DNA of 64,000 nt from Liolophura sinensis. Its lineage: Eukaryota > Mollusca > Polyplacophora > Chitonida > Chitonidae. The notes under the pieces were generated by a model. It was not told the DNA's origin, ran no database searches, and saw only the letters and a program-made list of their open reading frames with translations. The position numbers and the translations under genes were made by a program. Where the stretch lies: assembly GCF_032854445.1 (NCBI RefSeq), contig NC_088297.1, forward strand, positions 11,184,163-11,248,162, written 5' to 3'. Every line of letters begins with the position of its first letter. The stretch's first letter is position 1. Shown one piece after another: positions 9,844 through 20,520 of the stretch.

Positions 9844-11865
9844 ATGTCTGTTCTCAGTGAGTCAGAAATGGTAAGTTCCACAGAAAATGTAGGTGAATTT
9901 CATAGTCGGGTTTTTTCTGTTTGTTAACAGTAACGTTACTTTGAACATTGTTATACTGACAAAAAAAAAACGAATCTCCATCAACTAGGCTGGTGAGGAA
10001 AACTAACTCTTTTTTTACTATCTCAATGAAACGACATATGGAAATTCCCAAAAATGTCACCTTTGCCAGTGACAGTATACTGAAGCTGTGCCGACCATTG
10101 TTTGACCTGTTTTGTGATCGACAAAAAGGGAAATATGTTTCTGCTGATTTCATGGTTTTAGTTAAGAGGCTTAGAGCCGTGGAAATCGCTTATCTGCCGC
10201 TGATTGGGCAACTTTGTTTGAATCCCAAACATCTGGAGTCAGATCTGGTACACTAGAGAAGATATGTACATGTAATCACACGTCATAACACGTAATGTGG
10301 ATAAAACTTCATCAGTTATACACAATGGCCAATAATACATTTCACAAGAAAACAAAGAATTTGAGTACAAGGTAACTGTGAAACTTGCGCGGTGCTGGCT
10401 GCGGTAGGCTCAGCGACAGCATGTATTTAGTCTGTTTTTGTGACCGCGTTCTCGAGAGTGCTAGCCTACGAGGTGAACACCACAAATATTACATAGATAA
10501 TCGTTTTGCAAGAAGGTTGGCCTGTAAACATCTCACGATGTGATACTACGAATAAAGCATGTATACATAGATACAATTGGGCCTATACGTCCTGCTGCAT
10601 AGTTTAGAGGCGTGCTGTTGACTGTTCTCCGGTGCATAAGTATTCAGGCTCATTAAGTGTGTATTGTAGCGGTGGGGTGGGGGGGGGGGAGGGGGAGGGA
10701 TTTTGGGACTGTAAATATGATGTCGTGTAAAGTTTTTGAGGTGCATTCAAAGGTTGATGAGAAAGTACACTAAAGAAGATATTCTTTATGGATATATAAC
10801 TCTTGGTTGATTGGCACTATGTTCTCATGTACATGTAGATTGCGTTCAGGTATAAAAAAAGGTACTATTAAACGTAGAATATGATTTCGTGGACAATTAG
10901 GAATGGTATGTTTAAACAAAGAGAATTTTATTTTTCCTTTTTGAGACATTTTTTATATTTCTTAAACAATCTCACGCTTTCCGTCAATGATCGGGAAAAT
11001 TTTTATCGATGAACAAGCTTAGCTCCCCAATTTAAGCTCTACTCGACCGTTGACGTCACCAGTCAACGGCCTGACCTGAGGCCTGAGGAAAACTGTAGTT
11101 TGACAAGCAAGAAGAAAACTAGGATGTTTTTTTGTACTTGAAAATAAAATTGAAAATATTTATTTATCTGATATGTGTTTTACGCCATACTGATAAACAA
11201 ATGGGAGGAATGGTGGGGGAAATAACCATCCACAATTTGCTGTAAGACCTTCCCACGTGATGGAAGAAGACAAGCATTGGCAAGGAACAACCTATATTGC
11301 TTTTTCTAATTTGATCTCATTCTTTCGGCAGGACCGTGCTATGCGAAAATGGAAGATGTTATTCGAGTTTTTAGACTTGGATGGAGATGGCTTCCTCAAA
11401 CTGGAAGAATTCATGGAATTCCCCACGCAGCTTATCAAAGTGGGAAAAGTCGACCTGGGATCACATTTGGCTAAAGTCTACAAAAGTCACTGGGACAAAG
11501 TTTGTCAAGCTGTAAATCTTCCACCAGGACAACAGAAGATTGGTGGTGATCTTTGGATAAAAGGATTCCATGTGGTCAACCAATCGAAATGGTTTCAAAG
11601 TAACTTTGTCCCCACCATGTCTAAAGCTTTCTTTGACAGTATGGACAAGAACGGGAACAATCTGATTTCACTGGAGGAATGGAGGGAGCATTATAACTTG
11701 ATGGGCGCTAACGATGAAGAGTTCATCCGCCAATCATTCGCCAAGATGGACGAAAACGGGGACGGCGAAATCAGTAGGGAGGAATTCGATCACGCTTTCT
11801 GGTCTTTTAACCACTACCATGGCCCAGATAAGGACTTTTCATTTCTGTACAACAAATTTAAGTAG
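9844..11865 (+). CDS. EF-hand calcium-binding protein, SCP-like (gene C)
   Basis: Two coding exons: 9844-9870 (MSVLSESEM, followed by GTAAGT) and 11332-11865 (after TTCGGCAG). They join in phase 0 to give 186 aa. Three good EF-hand loops are visible: DLDGDGFLKLEE (residues about 25-36), DKNGNNLISLEE (about 110-121) and DENGDGEISREE (about 147-158). The second hand is degenerate, as is common in invertebrate sarcoplasmic calcium-binding proteins, which have a similar length. The expected role is cytosolic calcium buffering or sensing; calexcitin-type proteins are an alternative. No signal peptide or membrane segment. Gene D at 21295-23349 is its near-identical duplicate. A frame opening at 11257 runs into exon 2 through the intron, but the duplicate has a stop there, so I prefer the spliced start. 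Confidence 0.85.
10668..10705. repeat. G-rich simple repeat
   Basis: A G-rich run in the intron of gene C that differs in length and composition from its counterpart at about 22136-22170. Length variation here is ordinary slippage. Confidence 0.7.
11046..11068. promoter_or_regulatory. CRE octamer within a short palindrome
   Basis: Contains the perfect CRE TGACGTCA (11051-11058). In this copy the surroundings form inverted arms CCGTTGAC / GTCAACGG. The octamer is retained at 22520-22527, but the right arm there has been replaced. It sits about 280 bp before exon 2 of the EF-hand gene. A possible bZIP site; function inferred only from the consensus. Confidence 0.35.
11160..11262 (-). repeat. 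Degenerate SINE fragment in intron of gene C
   Basis: 'ttatttatctgatatgtgttttacgcc' followed by the 'ccatccacaatttgctgtaagaccttcccacg' block. A diverged headless minus-strand copy, also present at 22640-22745. Confidence 0.65.
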
Positions 11866-13528
11866 AGGTATTGAGATCAAGTATTTGGATTTGGTTGATA
11901 GGATGCTTTTTTAGTTTGAACTGAGGCCTTTGTGGCTTGAAATGATACTCTAGCTGAGGGGTTTCAATGCCACGAGAGTGTTAGCGTTTGAGAAAATTGT
12001 TTGAGCCCACAAAAATACATATATCAAAAGTTAGCAGACATTCTCCGGGCAAAAAGTTGTGACCTATTTTGTAAGAGGGTGATTCGAACAAGCGTTATGT
12101 GGAACGAACTCGTGGTTTATTAAACCTACATCGATGTAAAGCTTTGTAGATTTCCTCGAAAATCTCTATGTTCTTACAAAGATGTTACACTGCCTTTGTT
12201 CTTGTTTTCTCGTTAATGTTATTGTTGTTTGAAGCCACAAAAATTGTTCACCCAGGCGTAATCGGCCAGTTTTCTGAGTGGAAGCACTGGAATTACCGTG
12301 ATGAACTCTACTTTTTAGGTAAGTCTGACTCGAAGGCTTGCATGGAAATTGGTAAAGTGGTCTTTAACCCACGAACCCTTGCACACCGCCTATTGGTTAT
12401 TGTGAAAATGTCCTGACGAACATTGCGATGAATAGAGTTTAAATACTGTTTGTCCAAAGCCCCTTTCGAGTCCTTTCCTTATGCGCCTATCCAAAGGATA
12501 GGAGCTGACCTTTATGTTCCTTTAATTCAAGGACTACATACACTTGCTCTTTACGTCACAACAGGCTATGAGTAACTAAACACAATCTATCGCTCTCTGG
12601 TATATGTGTCAGATGTGATTTACATGTCACATAAAGCCATAGCACAATATTTTTGCCCAAGGGAAGCATCAAAAGCAGCGTGCATCTTACAGTTTCGGTA
12701 AAGGCCTTTTACGCGACATAGGTCAATGGCTTAGCTAAAATATAAAAAAAAAACTACTGGGCTGCATGGCTGCAGAGAAAACAATGCAGTTGTATTTTAA
12801 AAACCATATTACATTTTAAGCATACTCTCCGACATGCTGCGACATGACAAAATGCGACCCATCAAGTTCCATTTGTCTAATTATAACATAGGGCGTGCGT
12901 TATTTCGAGAGATTATACTATTAGAAAAACTCGTATGTTGTCTAAACGCCGCTTATTTTTATTCCTCTTGTCGAAATTGCTTCGTGTAAGCGCCTCTTTA
13001 TGTATTATCACGGAACACGGACCGCGAAGATGTGTTACCTCTCCATCTCCGATTTGGTCTGATACTACAGACCGAGCTAAGGTAACTCAAGCTAATACAT
13101 CTTCACGGATCACATATTCATGCACGCTCATTCGACGGCTATTTTTAAACATATGTAGACACATAACAAGCGTAGAGATCTGAACGTGTATCGTTAGATC
13201 AACGTTTTAAAGCTAACGGCATCCAATGCGTAGGTTTTGTCCTGTGCTTAGAACTCTTGACAAAACAGCTGATTGTAATAAAGTCTCATTCCAAGTGGAC
13301 GGGACCGTGACATATAGCAAAAAAAAAGAAAGTCAACGACATATTGTTCACTGGTGCCTAAGTACTGTGACTACTGTTAACGTGTATTCGAAGTTGAGGC
13401 ATTAAGTAGTCGTCATTAAGTGAGTATACATATGTTGTGTAATACTGTATGATTTATAATTGTGTTCAGACAAGTGGATACAAGTTAGCAGTTACCAACA
13501 GACCAAGTCCTATGCGTAAAAGCGAAAA
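11866..13528. other. 3' flank of gene C, no further gene seen
   Basis: No supportable coding sequence. Open frames at 12168-12416 and 12935-13183 lack motifs, and the first lies largely in a stretch deleted from copy 2. Parts resemble 30440-31960 (the flank of unit E), so this is spacer duplicated with the EF-hand unit. Confidence 0.6.
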
Positions 13529-13803
13529 TATTTTATTTTATTTATTTATTTGATTGGTGTTTTACGCCGTACTCAAGAATATTTCACATCCGACGGCGGC
13601 CAGCTTTATGGTGGGAAGAAACCGGGCAGAGCCCGGGGGAAAAGAGAAACGACCATCCACAGGGCTGCTGTCAGACCTTCCCACTTACAGCCTCTGAGGA
13701 AGCCAGCAGGTGTTGGACTTGAACTCACAGCGACCGCATAGGTGAGAGTCTTCTGGGTCATTATACTGCGCTAGCGCGCTAACCAGCTGAGCCACGGAGC
13801 CCC
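13529..13803 (-). repeat. Full-length tRNA-derived SINE
   Basis: On the minus strand the tRNA-like head comes first (GGCTCAGCTGGTTAGCGCGC, A box), then the body and an AAAT tail at the left end. It directly abuts the truncated LINE at about 13806. Duplicated at 24837-25112. Confidence 0.9.
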
Positions 13804-13805
13804 CA

Positions 13806-15130
13806 CCCCAACCACTCAGGACATTTCAAACTATCGACCAGTATCTCTACAACCTTCGCTTTCTAAAGCACTGAAGAAAGTTGTGTATAAACACCTGTAT
13901 GAATATTGTGTCAATAATGATCTTCTAATACCGAATAACTCTGGATTCAAACAAGGGGACTCTACCATACATCATTTACTGAAGATAGTACATAAAATAT
14001 ATCAAAGCCTTGACAACTGACATGACAGGTGTACGGTCATTTGATAAAGTCTGGCATAAAGGTCCTGTTGGAGCAATTTGGTACTGGAGATTCATTACTT
14101 TCTTGGCTGAATGACTACCTGGCAGATAGAAAAACCAAGGTCTGTATTAATGGTACTAAATCAGATGCCAAACCTATTTCCTGTGGGCTACCTCAGGGTT
14201 CTGTACTAGGTCCATTACTTTACTTAATATTTGTAAATGATATTATTACAAACATTGAAAGTGATATTAACATTTTTGCCAACGACACGTCACTGTTGGA
14301 AGAGATCAGTAATTTCAATGAACCAGAGGCTAAACTAAATCGAGACCTTGATCGTTTGTCAAAATGGGCAAGTCAATGGGTTGTTAACTTCAACGCTCTT
14401 AAGACTGTTTACTTGATTATGTCCTTAAAATGTAATCCTTGTCATCCTAACTTGTATTTAGACGGTGTTAATCTAAAGAGCGTTCGCTCCCACAAACACT
14501 TCGGCATTATTCTGCAATATAATGGTAAGTGGAACGAACACATTCGAGCTGTAGTAAAGAAATCAAAAAGGACATTAAGCACTTTCTACAGAGCAAAGAA
14601 AACCAGAAAAGATCTTGTCAGTCTGTTCAAAAGCATAGTAAGATCGTCAATCGAATATGGCAATGTTCTGTATGACAAGTGTAGCCTTAAACTAACAAAC
14701 TCTCTTGAAGCTATCCAAAGACGCGTGGCATTACTCTGTGCTAGAGGATTACGTCAGACGTCATATAATAGTTGATTAAATGACCTCAAATGGGAATCTT
14801 TACATAGTCGACGTCGATGCCATATAATTCTATTCTTCCATAAAATTGTAAATGGACTTTCTGCGCCTTATCAATAAAGGATATCTGATGGCAGAAATAT
14901 CACTGATACAAACACATACAACCTTCGAAACAGGGACAATGTTCGACTTTTTTTTTAAAAATCGCATTTAATTATTTTCCTCGTCTTTCTTCCCCAAAAC
15001 TGTCAAAGATTGGAACATTTTCCCTTCTCATATCTGCAATGCCTCAGATGGAATAAAAAAGCAATTTCTATTTTTCAAGAAAAATAAAGGACCCGCTCAA
15101 CTGTACAACATGTTCGATTCCTACCACTCT
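13806..15130 (+). mobile_element. 5'-truncated LINE reverse transcriptase, copy 1
   Basis: Non-LTR RT of a Jockey/CR1-like type. Motifs run SNYRPVSL, then SGFKQGDST, FDKV, GLPQGSVLGPLLYLIFVND and a C-terminal SIEYGNVLYD..LEAIQRR domain. The catalytic box reads FAND (14275-14286) where FADD is expected. A stop near 14018 and an 8-bp deletion near 14066, relative to copy 2, break the frame. The endonuclease domain is absent. Inactive in cis. Confidence 0.85.
14029..14775 (+). pseudogene. LINE RT open segment, copy 1
   Basis: A 248-codon frame holding the palm and thumb of the RT. The GLPQGS motif is at about 14184 and the inactivated FAND box at 14275. Its first 20 or so residues are out of the true frame because of the deletion near 14066. 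It ends in a stop right after RQTSYNS. Confidence 0.8.
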
Positions 15131-15451
15131 GTTATTCAATTCCGAATGAGAATGTTTCATCTTTTAGACGATTTTTTAACCGATGACAGGCCAGATAATA
15201 AAGATGAACGCTCCCGGGCACTGTTATCACTTTTATTCAACAGATATAGCATACCCATAGCTACACACAAACATTCGGTCCTATGCACCAATGTCCTAGA
15301 ATACCTTGGTATCGAACTCGACACGGTGCAAATGCAATCAAAGTTAAGATTAGACAAAGTATCGGAGATAATTCACATTTTAGAGAGTTTTATACCTCAT
15401 GTCAGGTCAACAGAGCCCCGTGCTCCACCAGAGCACTTGTCCGTCCTGTAG
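15110..15451 (+). pseudogene. DIRS-like RT fragment, copy 1
   Basis: The frame reads MRMFHLLDDFLTDDRP, then FNRYSIPIATHK, LEYLGIELDTVQMQSKL and SEIIHILESF. This order (LDDF box, then a spacer, then 'LEYLGI.LDT..M..RL') is characteristic of DIRS-type RTs. Its first residues may still belong to the LINE tail, and the junction lies at about 15130. No tyrosine recombinase or methyltransferase is visible. A short insertion relic or chimera. Confidence 0.65.
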
Positions 15452-16072
15452 CGTACCTGAGACGATGCTACAACTATATACCACCCTGTTGTGTTTGCTA
15501 CACATTAAATGTGCTGTAGGCCTACATACGCTCCAGCTATAAACATTAGTTGGAGGACGGTTGTTTGTGGAACACCCTTTATGCCAAATTAATCGTTAAA
15601 AATTTATTCCTTCAGTTTGTTGTCTTTAGAATAGAGTAATTAAATATGAAATATTCTTGAGTATGGCGTAAAATAGAAAACAAATATATGAATCCAATAA
15701 ACATATAAAATATAAGGCGGCAAGATTGTTAAATTTTTCTTGCGCTGGTCTCATGTACAGGTTTCCTTCGAAGATCCTCTCACGATCGGAGAATACAAAG
15801 CAAGTTGAGTTCGACTGCAGCTGAACACATCCTGACAATTTCTCAAGTGTGAATTTAAAAGTTATAGCTTCGTCAGGTGTACAAATACACGCTATGAATA
15901 TTATTTTATGCATCACTAATTTTAAGAACTGCGCAGTGAAGATTTTGTTTTCCAAGTTATTTTGTTGGTTAAACATGTTTACCATAATATTCAGGCCATA
16001 TATTGTTATACACCGGTAACTCTATAGACCGCACACGTAGTTTAATCTGCATACCGTTACGGAGACATACCA
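15452..16072. other. Unassigned duplicated sequence with a minus-strand open frame
   Basis: Holds a minus-strand frame of 119 codons (15626-15985), extended to 136 codons in copy 2 (26919-27329). I recognise no family. Its left end includes a piece of SINE body ('atattcttgagtatggcgtaaaa'). Probably another decayed repeat. Homology between the duplication copies ends at 16072. Confidence 0.5.
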
Positions 16073-16079
16073 TAAGTTT

Positions 16080-16340
16080 GTGAAGATTGCTCAGAATTTA
16101 GAGTGGCCTAAAAAGTTTTGGACTACCCTTTTACAGAGTGTGTTAACTGGCAAAGCTATGGATATATACACAGAGTTATCAACAGAACAGGCTGCAGATT
16201 ATGATTTTGTGAAAGATGTTATCTTAAAAAGATATGAGCTTGTGCCAGAGGCCTATCGGCAGAAGTTTAGAAATTTTGAGAAAAGAGATCAGACTTACAT
16301 TGAATTTGCTAGGCAGAAGGAACAACTGTTTGAGCGGTGA
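16080..16340 (+). pseudogene. gag N-terminal part (truncated)
   Basis: 86 codons of a gag/capsid-like helical region (KKFWTTLLQSVLTGKAMDIY, then FVKDVILKRYELVPEAYRQKFR). The upstream gag sequence is cut off at 16073, and the frame is closed by a single stop at 16338-16340 before the frame continues. An old retroelement gene, now broken. Confidence 0.8.
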
Positions 16341-17552
16341 TGTTATGCTAAAAGCGTAGATAATGATTATGAAAAGTTGAAACAGATCATTCTGAGTGAA
16401 GACTTTAAAAGGTGTATTAATGATGATGTCAGAACTTTCATTGAGGACAAAGAGGCTGATACTTTAGAAGCAGCAGCCACTATGGCCGATACCTACACGG
16501 TTACACATAAGGTCTCATTTCAGAAAAAGCCGTCTACATTTAGAAAGCCTCAACCCTTTTCCAGCGGTTCATTTGACTCAAATTCAGGCCCACCGAAACA
16601 GGCTCAAAATTTTGACAAATCAGGTGATCAAAGAAGACCTGTTAATTCGAACACTACTCAACGAAGGTCTGACCATACATTTACTGATAGACAGTTTAGC
16701 AGGGTTACATGTAATTTTTGTAGGAAGCCAGGCCATGTCATATCAAATTGTTATGCTTTAAAGAGAAGGCAAGAACAGGAGGGTGGCTCCAAGCCTACTG
16801 GTTTGTGTGTTACTGCTAAAAAGTCTGATATAGTGAACAATGTTGATGCATTTGATAATGTTAAGACTCCACCAGTAGATTGTACACAGAATTCACAGGA
16901 TAATGTTATGAAGGTTTTTGAGCCATTTATTTGTGACGGTAAAGTCTCACTTAAAAGTTACATGTCTTGTGATACAAAGATCAGGGTATTAAGAGATACT
17001 GGAGCTTCTCAGTCTTTATTGTTACAAGATGTTTTGCCATTTTCTGATGAGTCATATTCTGGATCAAATGTATTAATTAGAGGTGTAAGCTCTGCTGAAT
17101 TTGAATCTGTGCCTCTTCACAAAGCTTACTTGTCATCAGATATTATTTCGGGTCCTGTTACTGTCGACATTAGGCCTACTTTGCCTTTTAAAGGAATTCA
17201 TCTACTACTTGGTAATGATCTTGCTGGTGACAAAGTAATGGTTAATCCTATTGTGACTGATAAACCTTGTTTAAATCAAACTGTTGATCCTGTTGAGAAA
17301 GAAATTCCAGATTTGTATCCCTCTTGTGCTGTAACGAGGTCTATGTCAAAGAAACTTTCTGATAACGGCAAAAACACAGTAACGGACTTACAAGATACAT
17401 TTCTTACACAAATGTTTACTCAAGGCGACTGCATTGATAATGATGAATCAGACCATTGTACACCTAGTGACATATCACATGTTTCTAAACATCAGCTTGT
17501 AACTGAACAGCATAAAGACCCAGAAATTTCATGTTTGTTTGAGACAGAGCTC
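16341..17552 (+). pseudogene. gag C-terminus, zinc knuckle and protease
   Basis: Continues gag after the stop at 16340. The CCHC knuckle CNFCRKPGHVISNC lies at about 16711-16752. The aspartic protease motif DTGAS begins at about 16994, followed by the flap and a LLLGNDL-type helix near 17200. The true frame is lost by a frameshift at about 17550, so the predicted tail to 17732 is not genuine pol sequence. Confidence 0.85.
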
Positions 17553-17710
17553 TCGATGATTGTGTTATTTCATCTGAACATGTGTGTTATTGTGTCAAGT
17601 CTGATATACTTATGCGTAAATGGAGACCACCTGATGTATCTGTTGATGATGACTGGGCTGTTAAACATTAGATTGTTGTACCTAAGGCATACCGAACTGA
17701 AATTTTACGT

Positions 17711-19362
17711 ATGGCACATGAAATGCCATTAGCTGGTCACTTGGGTGTTAACAAGACCTATTACAGGATACTGAACCACTTCTTTTGGCCAGGATTAAAG
17801 AGAGATGTAACCCAGTTTTGTAAATCATGTTATACATGCCAGGTAGTGGGTAAGCCTAATCAGACTATTCCTACGGCACCATTAGAGCCTGTACCAGCTT
17901 TTCAAGAGCCATTCAGCAAAATATTGATTGATTGTGTAGGCCCTCTACCTAAGACGAAGTCTGAGAATCAGTATGTGTTAACTATTATGTGTACAGCAAC
18001 CAGATTTCCCGAAGCTGTTCCTTTAAGGAATATAAACACCAAGTCTGTTGTCAAAGCCTTAACAAGGTTTTTTACTCTGTTTTGTTTACCCAAATCCATA
18101 CAGTCTGATCAAGGTTCAAACTTTATGTCTGGTATTTTTCAGCAAGTTATGTACCAGTTAGGCATTAAACAATACAAGTCGTCTGCCTACCACCCAGAAA
18201 GTCAAGGTGCAATTGAAAGATTTCACCAAACATTAAAGAACATGATTAAGACTTATTGTTATGATACAGAGAAAGACTGGGATGAAGGTATTCCATTTCT
18301 TATGTTTGCTGTTCGAGAGTCAGTACAAGAATCATTGGGTTTCAGTCCATTTGATTTAGTATTTGGACATACTGTTAGAGGACCTTTGTTAATTTACAAG
18401 GAACAGTTTCTCAATGATGACACAAGTAATGTAAATCTTTTGGATTATGTATCTGATTTTCGTGCTAAGCTTGTCAGAGCATGTGAATTGGCTAAAGCCA
18501 ATCTTGAATGTACTCAGAAAAATATGAAACGTAGATATGATGAGAAATCTGTTGTTCGGTCATTTCAACCTGGTCAGAAAGTTTTAGTATTGTTACCTGT
18601 ACCTGGTAAATGCTTTGATGTCAGATATTTTGGTCCATATGTTGTTGACAAAAAGCTGAGTGAGCTTAACTATGTTGTTAAAACACCTGATCGGCGCAAA
18701 TCAAGTCAGTTATGTCATGTTAACATGCTGAAACCCTATGTAAACAGAAGTGACACTGACAACACTGCTGCACATTCTGATAATGTTGTTGCTGCTGACA
18801 TTGACCAGAGTTGTTGTAATACAGATGATATTGGCGAACAGTTGGTTGATTCTAAGCTCAATTCTTCAAAGCTTCAGAATTCAGATGTCTTAAAACAACT
18901 TGATTCTAAACTGCAACATGTGGAACCCATTCAGCAACAGCAACTGTCTGAACTTGTTTTTGAGTTTTCACATTTGTTTCCGGATGTACCATCAAGGACT
19001 GATGTCATTTTTCACGATGTTGCTGTAGGTGCTGTTTTGCTTCAGGAGGACAATCTTGGTGTTGATCATCCAGTTTGTTTCTTTTCCCGTAAACTTAACA
19101 AGTTTCAGAGGAATTATTCAACTGTTGGAAAAGAATGTTTGTCTGTTATTTTAGCTCTGCAACATTTTGAAGCTTATGTAACAGCTTCGAGACAACCTGT
19201 GATTGTAAATACTGATCACAATTCACTTGTGTTTCTACAGAAAGTTAAGGGAAAGATTCAGAGATTGTTGCGGTGGAGTTTATTGTTGCAGGAATACAAT
19301 CTTGAAATCAAACATGTATAGGGAAAAGATAATGTTATTGCAGATTGCTTGTCTCGTGTATA
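17711..19362 (+). pseudogene. Integrase joined directly to RNase H, RT deleted
   Basis: The integrase has an HHCC finger (HEMPLAGH to CKSCYTC, about 17717-17838). The catalytic D, D and E lie in DCVGPLP, SDQGSNF and ESQGAIERFH, followed by a GPYVV C-terminal motif. A linker leads to FSHLFPDVPSRTD, normally the start of the RT region. The frame then passes from HDV straight into AVGAVLLQ, an RNase H N-terminal motif, followed by FFSRKLN, TDHNSL and IKHV. The whole polymerase is missing without loss of frame. A stop at 19319-19321 interrupts the last RNase H residues; the natural end is probably at 19360-19362. Confidence 0.88.
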
Positions 19363-19495
19363 AGTTGTGTATAAAATGTTTAATTACATGTGGTTTTACA
19401 TGTTGTATATATTATTGTTTAACATATATTGTTTAACATATATTGTAAGTAAAAAAAAAAAGTTAGGAAAACTTTTTTTTCTTGAAGGGTGGGTG

Positions 19496-20256
19496 TGTTA
19501 TGTGCACGACTGCCGTCAGTTTCTAAATTTAGCTTGCCACTGTTTACATACGCTGAGTTCAGCGCCTGCTGTCTTGCCTCTACCTTAGAATATTCCAGAA
19601 TGTGCTCAGTTCGGTACCTGTTTGTTTACATCAAGTGTTCAGGAATTTTCTTATTCTAGACAATTCCACCAGGCTATATAAGACCTATGAAAGAGGAGAG
19701 AACAGAGAACGGAGAAAGGAGAATTATTGAGAGCTTGGATGCTTTTGCTGTGTATTACTTTAGTAGGCCATTTGTGCTGAATTTTGGTGTCTCTATAGCC
19801 TCTGGCTTTGTTATATCCTATCTCCACCGAGCACTTGTTCAGTCTGAACTTGTATGTTTAATTTGTGCTCTTGTATACACTGTGCCTATTAGTACACGGA
19901 CCCTGTCTGTGGAATTTTGTGTATATTTCGTCATACACTCAGTTATACTGTGGATTTTCCCTCTTGTGAATTTGCCTCTGAGCATTTATGCCTGTGTGAT
20001 ATATATATTGTGGAATATATGCGTCCGTTTGGACTTGACACCGTAAGTACTTTAGTATTTGTATAGATACTGCTATCCTTTCTTGTTAAACTTAAGTACT
20101 TTAGTATTTGTATAAGTCTTATTATCTGTTGTTGTTAAGCTAATGAATTGTTGTAAAATAAAATCTGCTGGTTTTGGTTACTTTATTGTGTGGCTAAACT
20201 GTCGTGTATTTCGAACAAGCCATCTCTTTATAATACAGACAGTTTGGGTCGTAACA
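19496..20256 (+). mobile_element. 3' LTR of the gypsy-like element, 761 bp
   Basis: Same termini and length as the solo LTR at 8033-8793, with only a handful of substitutions. The TATA box is at 19675-19681. It is followed by ACAA and then the same flank (taacgttactttg), so it also forms the left edge of duplication copy 2. Confidence 0.92.
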
Positions 20257-20297
20257 ACAATAACGTTACTTTGAACATTGTTTCATACGCTGTAGGG

Positions 20298-20520
20298 CGC
20301 TAACGATGAAAACTTCATCCGCAACCCATTCGCCAAGTTGAACGAAAGCGGAGAATGTAAAATATCCAGGGAGAAATTTGACAACGTTTTCTACTCTTTC
20401 AACAACTACCACGCCACAGATAAGAACTTTTCTTTTCTTTATAAGAAATTAAAGTTTGCGGATGGAGAGAAGACTTTAAAATTATCCTATGCGCACTGCT
20501 CAAGGACGCTCTGCGTTTGA
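20298..20520 (+). pseudogene. EF-hand unit B' truncated relic
   Basis: Duplicate of 8834-9057, with one EF-hand loop (NESGECKISREK) and the same late stop. The upstream exon 1 of unit B is absent here because retroelement sequence lies in front of the LTR. Confidence 0.85.

Larger units (their letters stand above)
8033..16072 (+). repeat. Segmental duplication, copy 1
   Basis: Near-identical to 19496-27365, with scattered substitutions and a few indels. The main indels are about 185 bp near 12238-12420 missing from copy 2, a small replaced block after the CRE near 11060, and an 8-bp difference in the LINE. It contains the solo LTR, the unit B relic, EF-hand gene C, SINE, LINE and DIRS-like fragments. 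At 16072 homology stops abruptly and retroelement gag sequence begins. Confidence 0.92.
16073..19495 (+). mobile_element. Gypsy-like retroelement body, gag-PR-IN-(RT deleted)-RNase H
   Basis: Internal part of an LTR retroelement, truncated at its 5' end inside gag by the duplication junction and followed by its 3' LTR. The order is gag, CCHC zinc knuckle, protease, integrase, then RNase H, with the RT missing. Integrase before RNase H matches Gmr1-like elements and the older copy at 1.4-3.4 kb. A purine-rich tract GAAGGGTGGG lies at the body/LTR border. It carries a few stops and one frameshift but is far less decayed than the 1.4-kb relic. Confidence 0.88.

Noticed and set aside
11257-11331. 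Unspliced N-terminal extension of EF-hand gene C
   Set aside because: The near-identical gene D has a stop in this stretch, while both keep an exon 1 with a GTAAGT donor and a good acceptor before exon 2.
12168-12416. 82-codon frame with a hydrophobic start, signal-peptide-like
   Set aside because: Most of it falls in the block deleted from duplication copy 2, in spacer homologous to other unit flanks.
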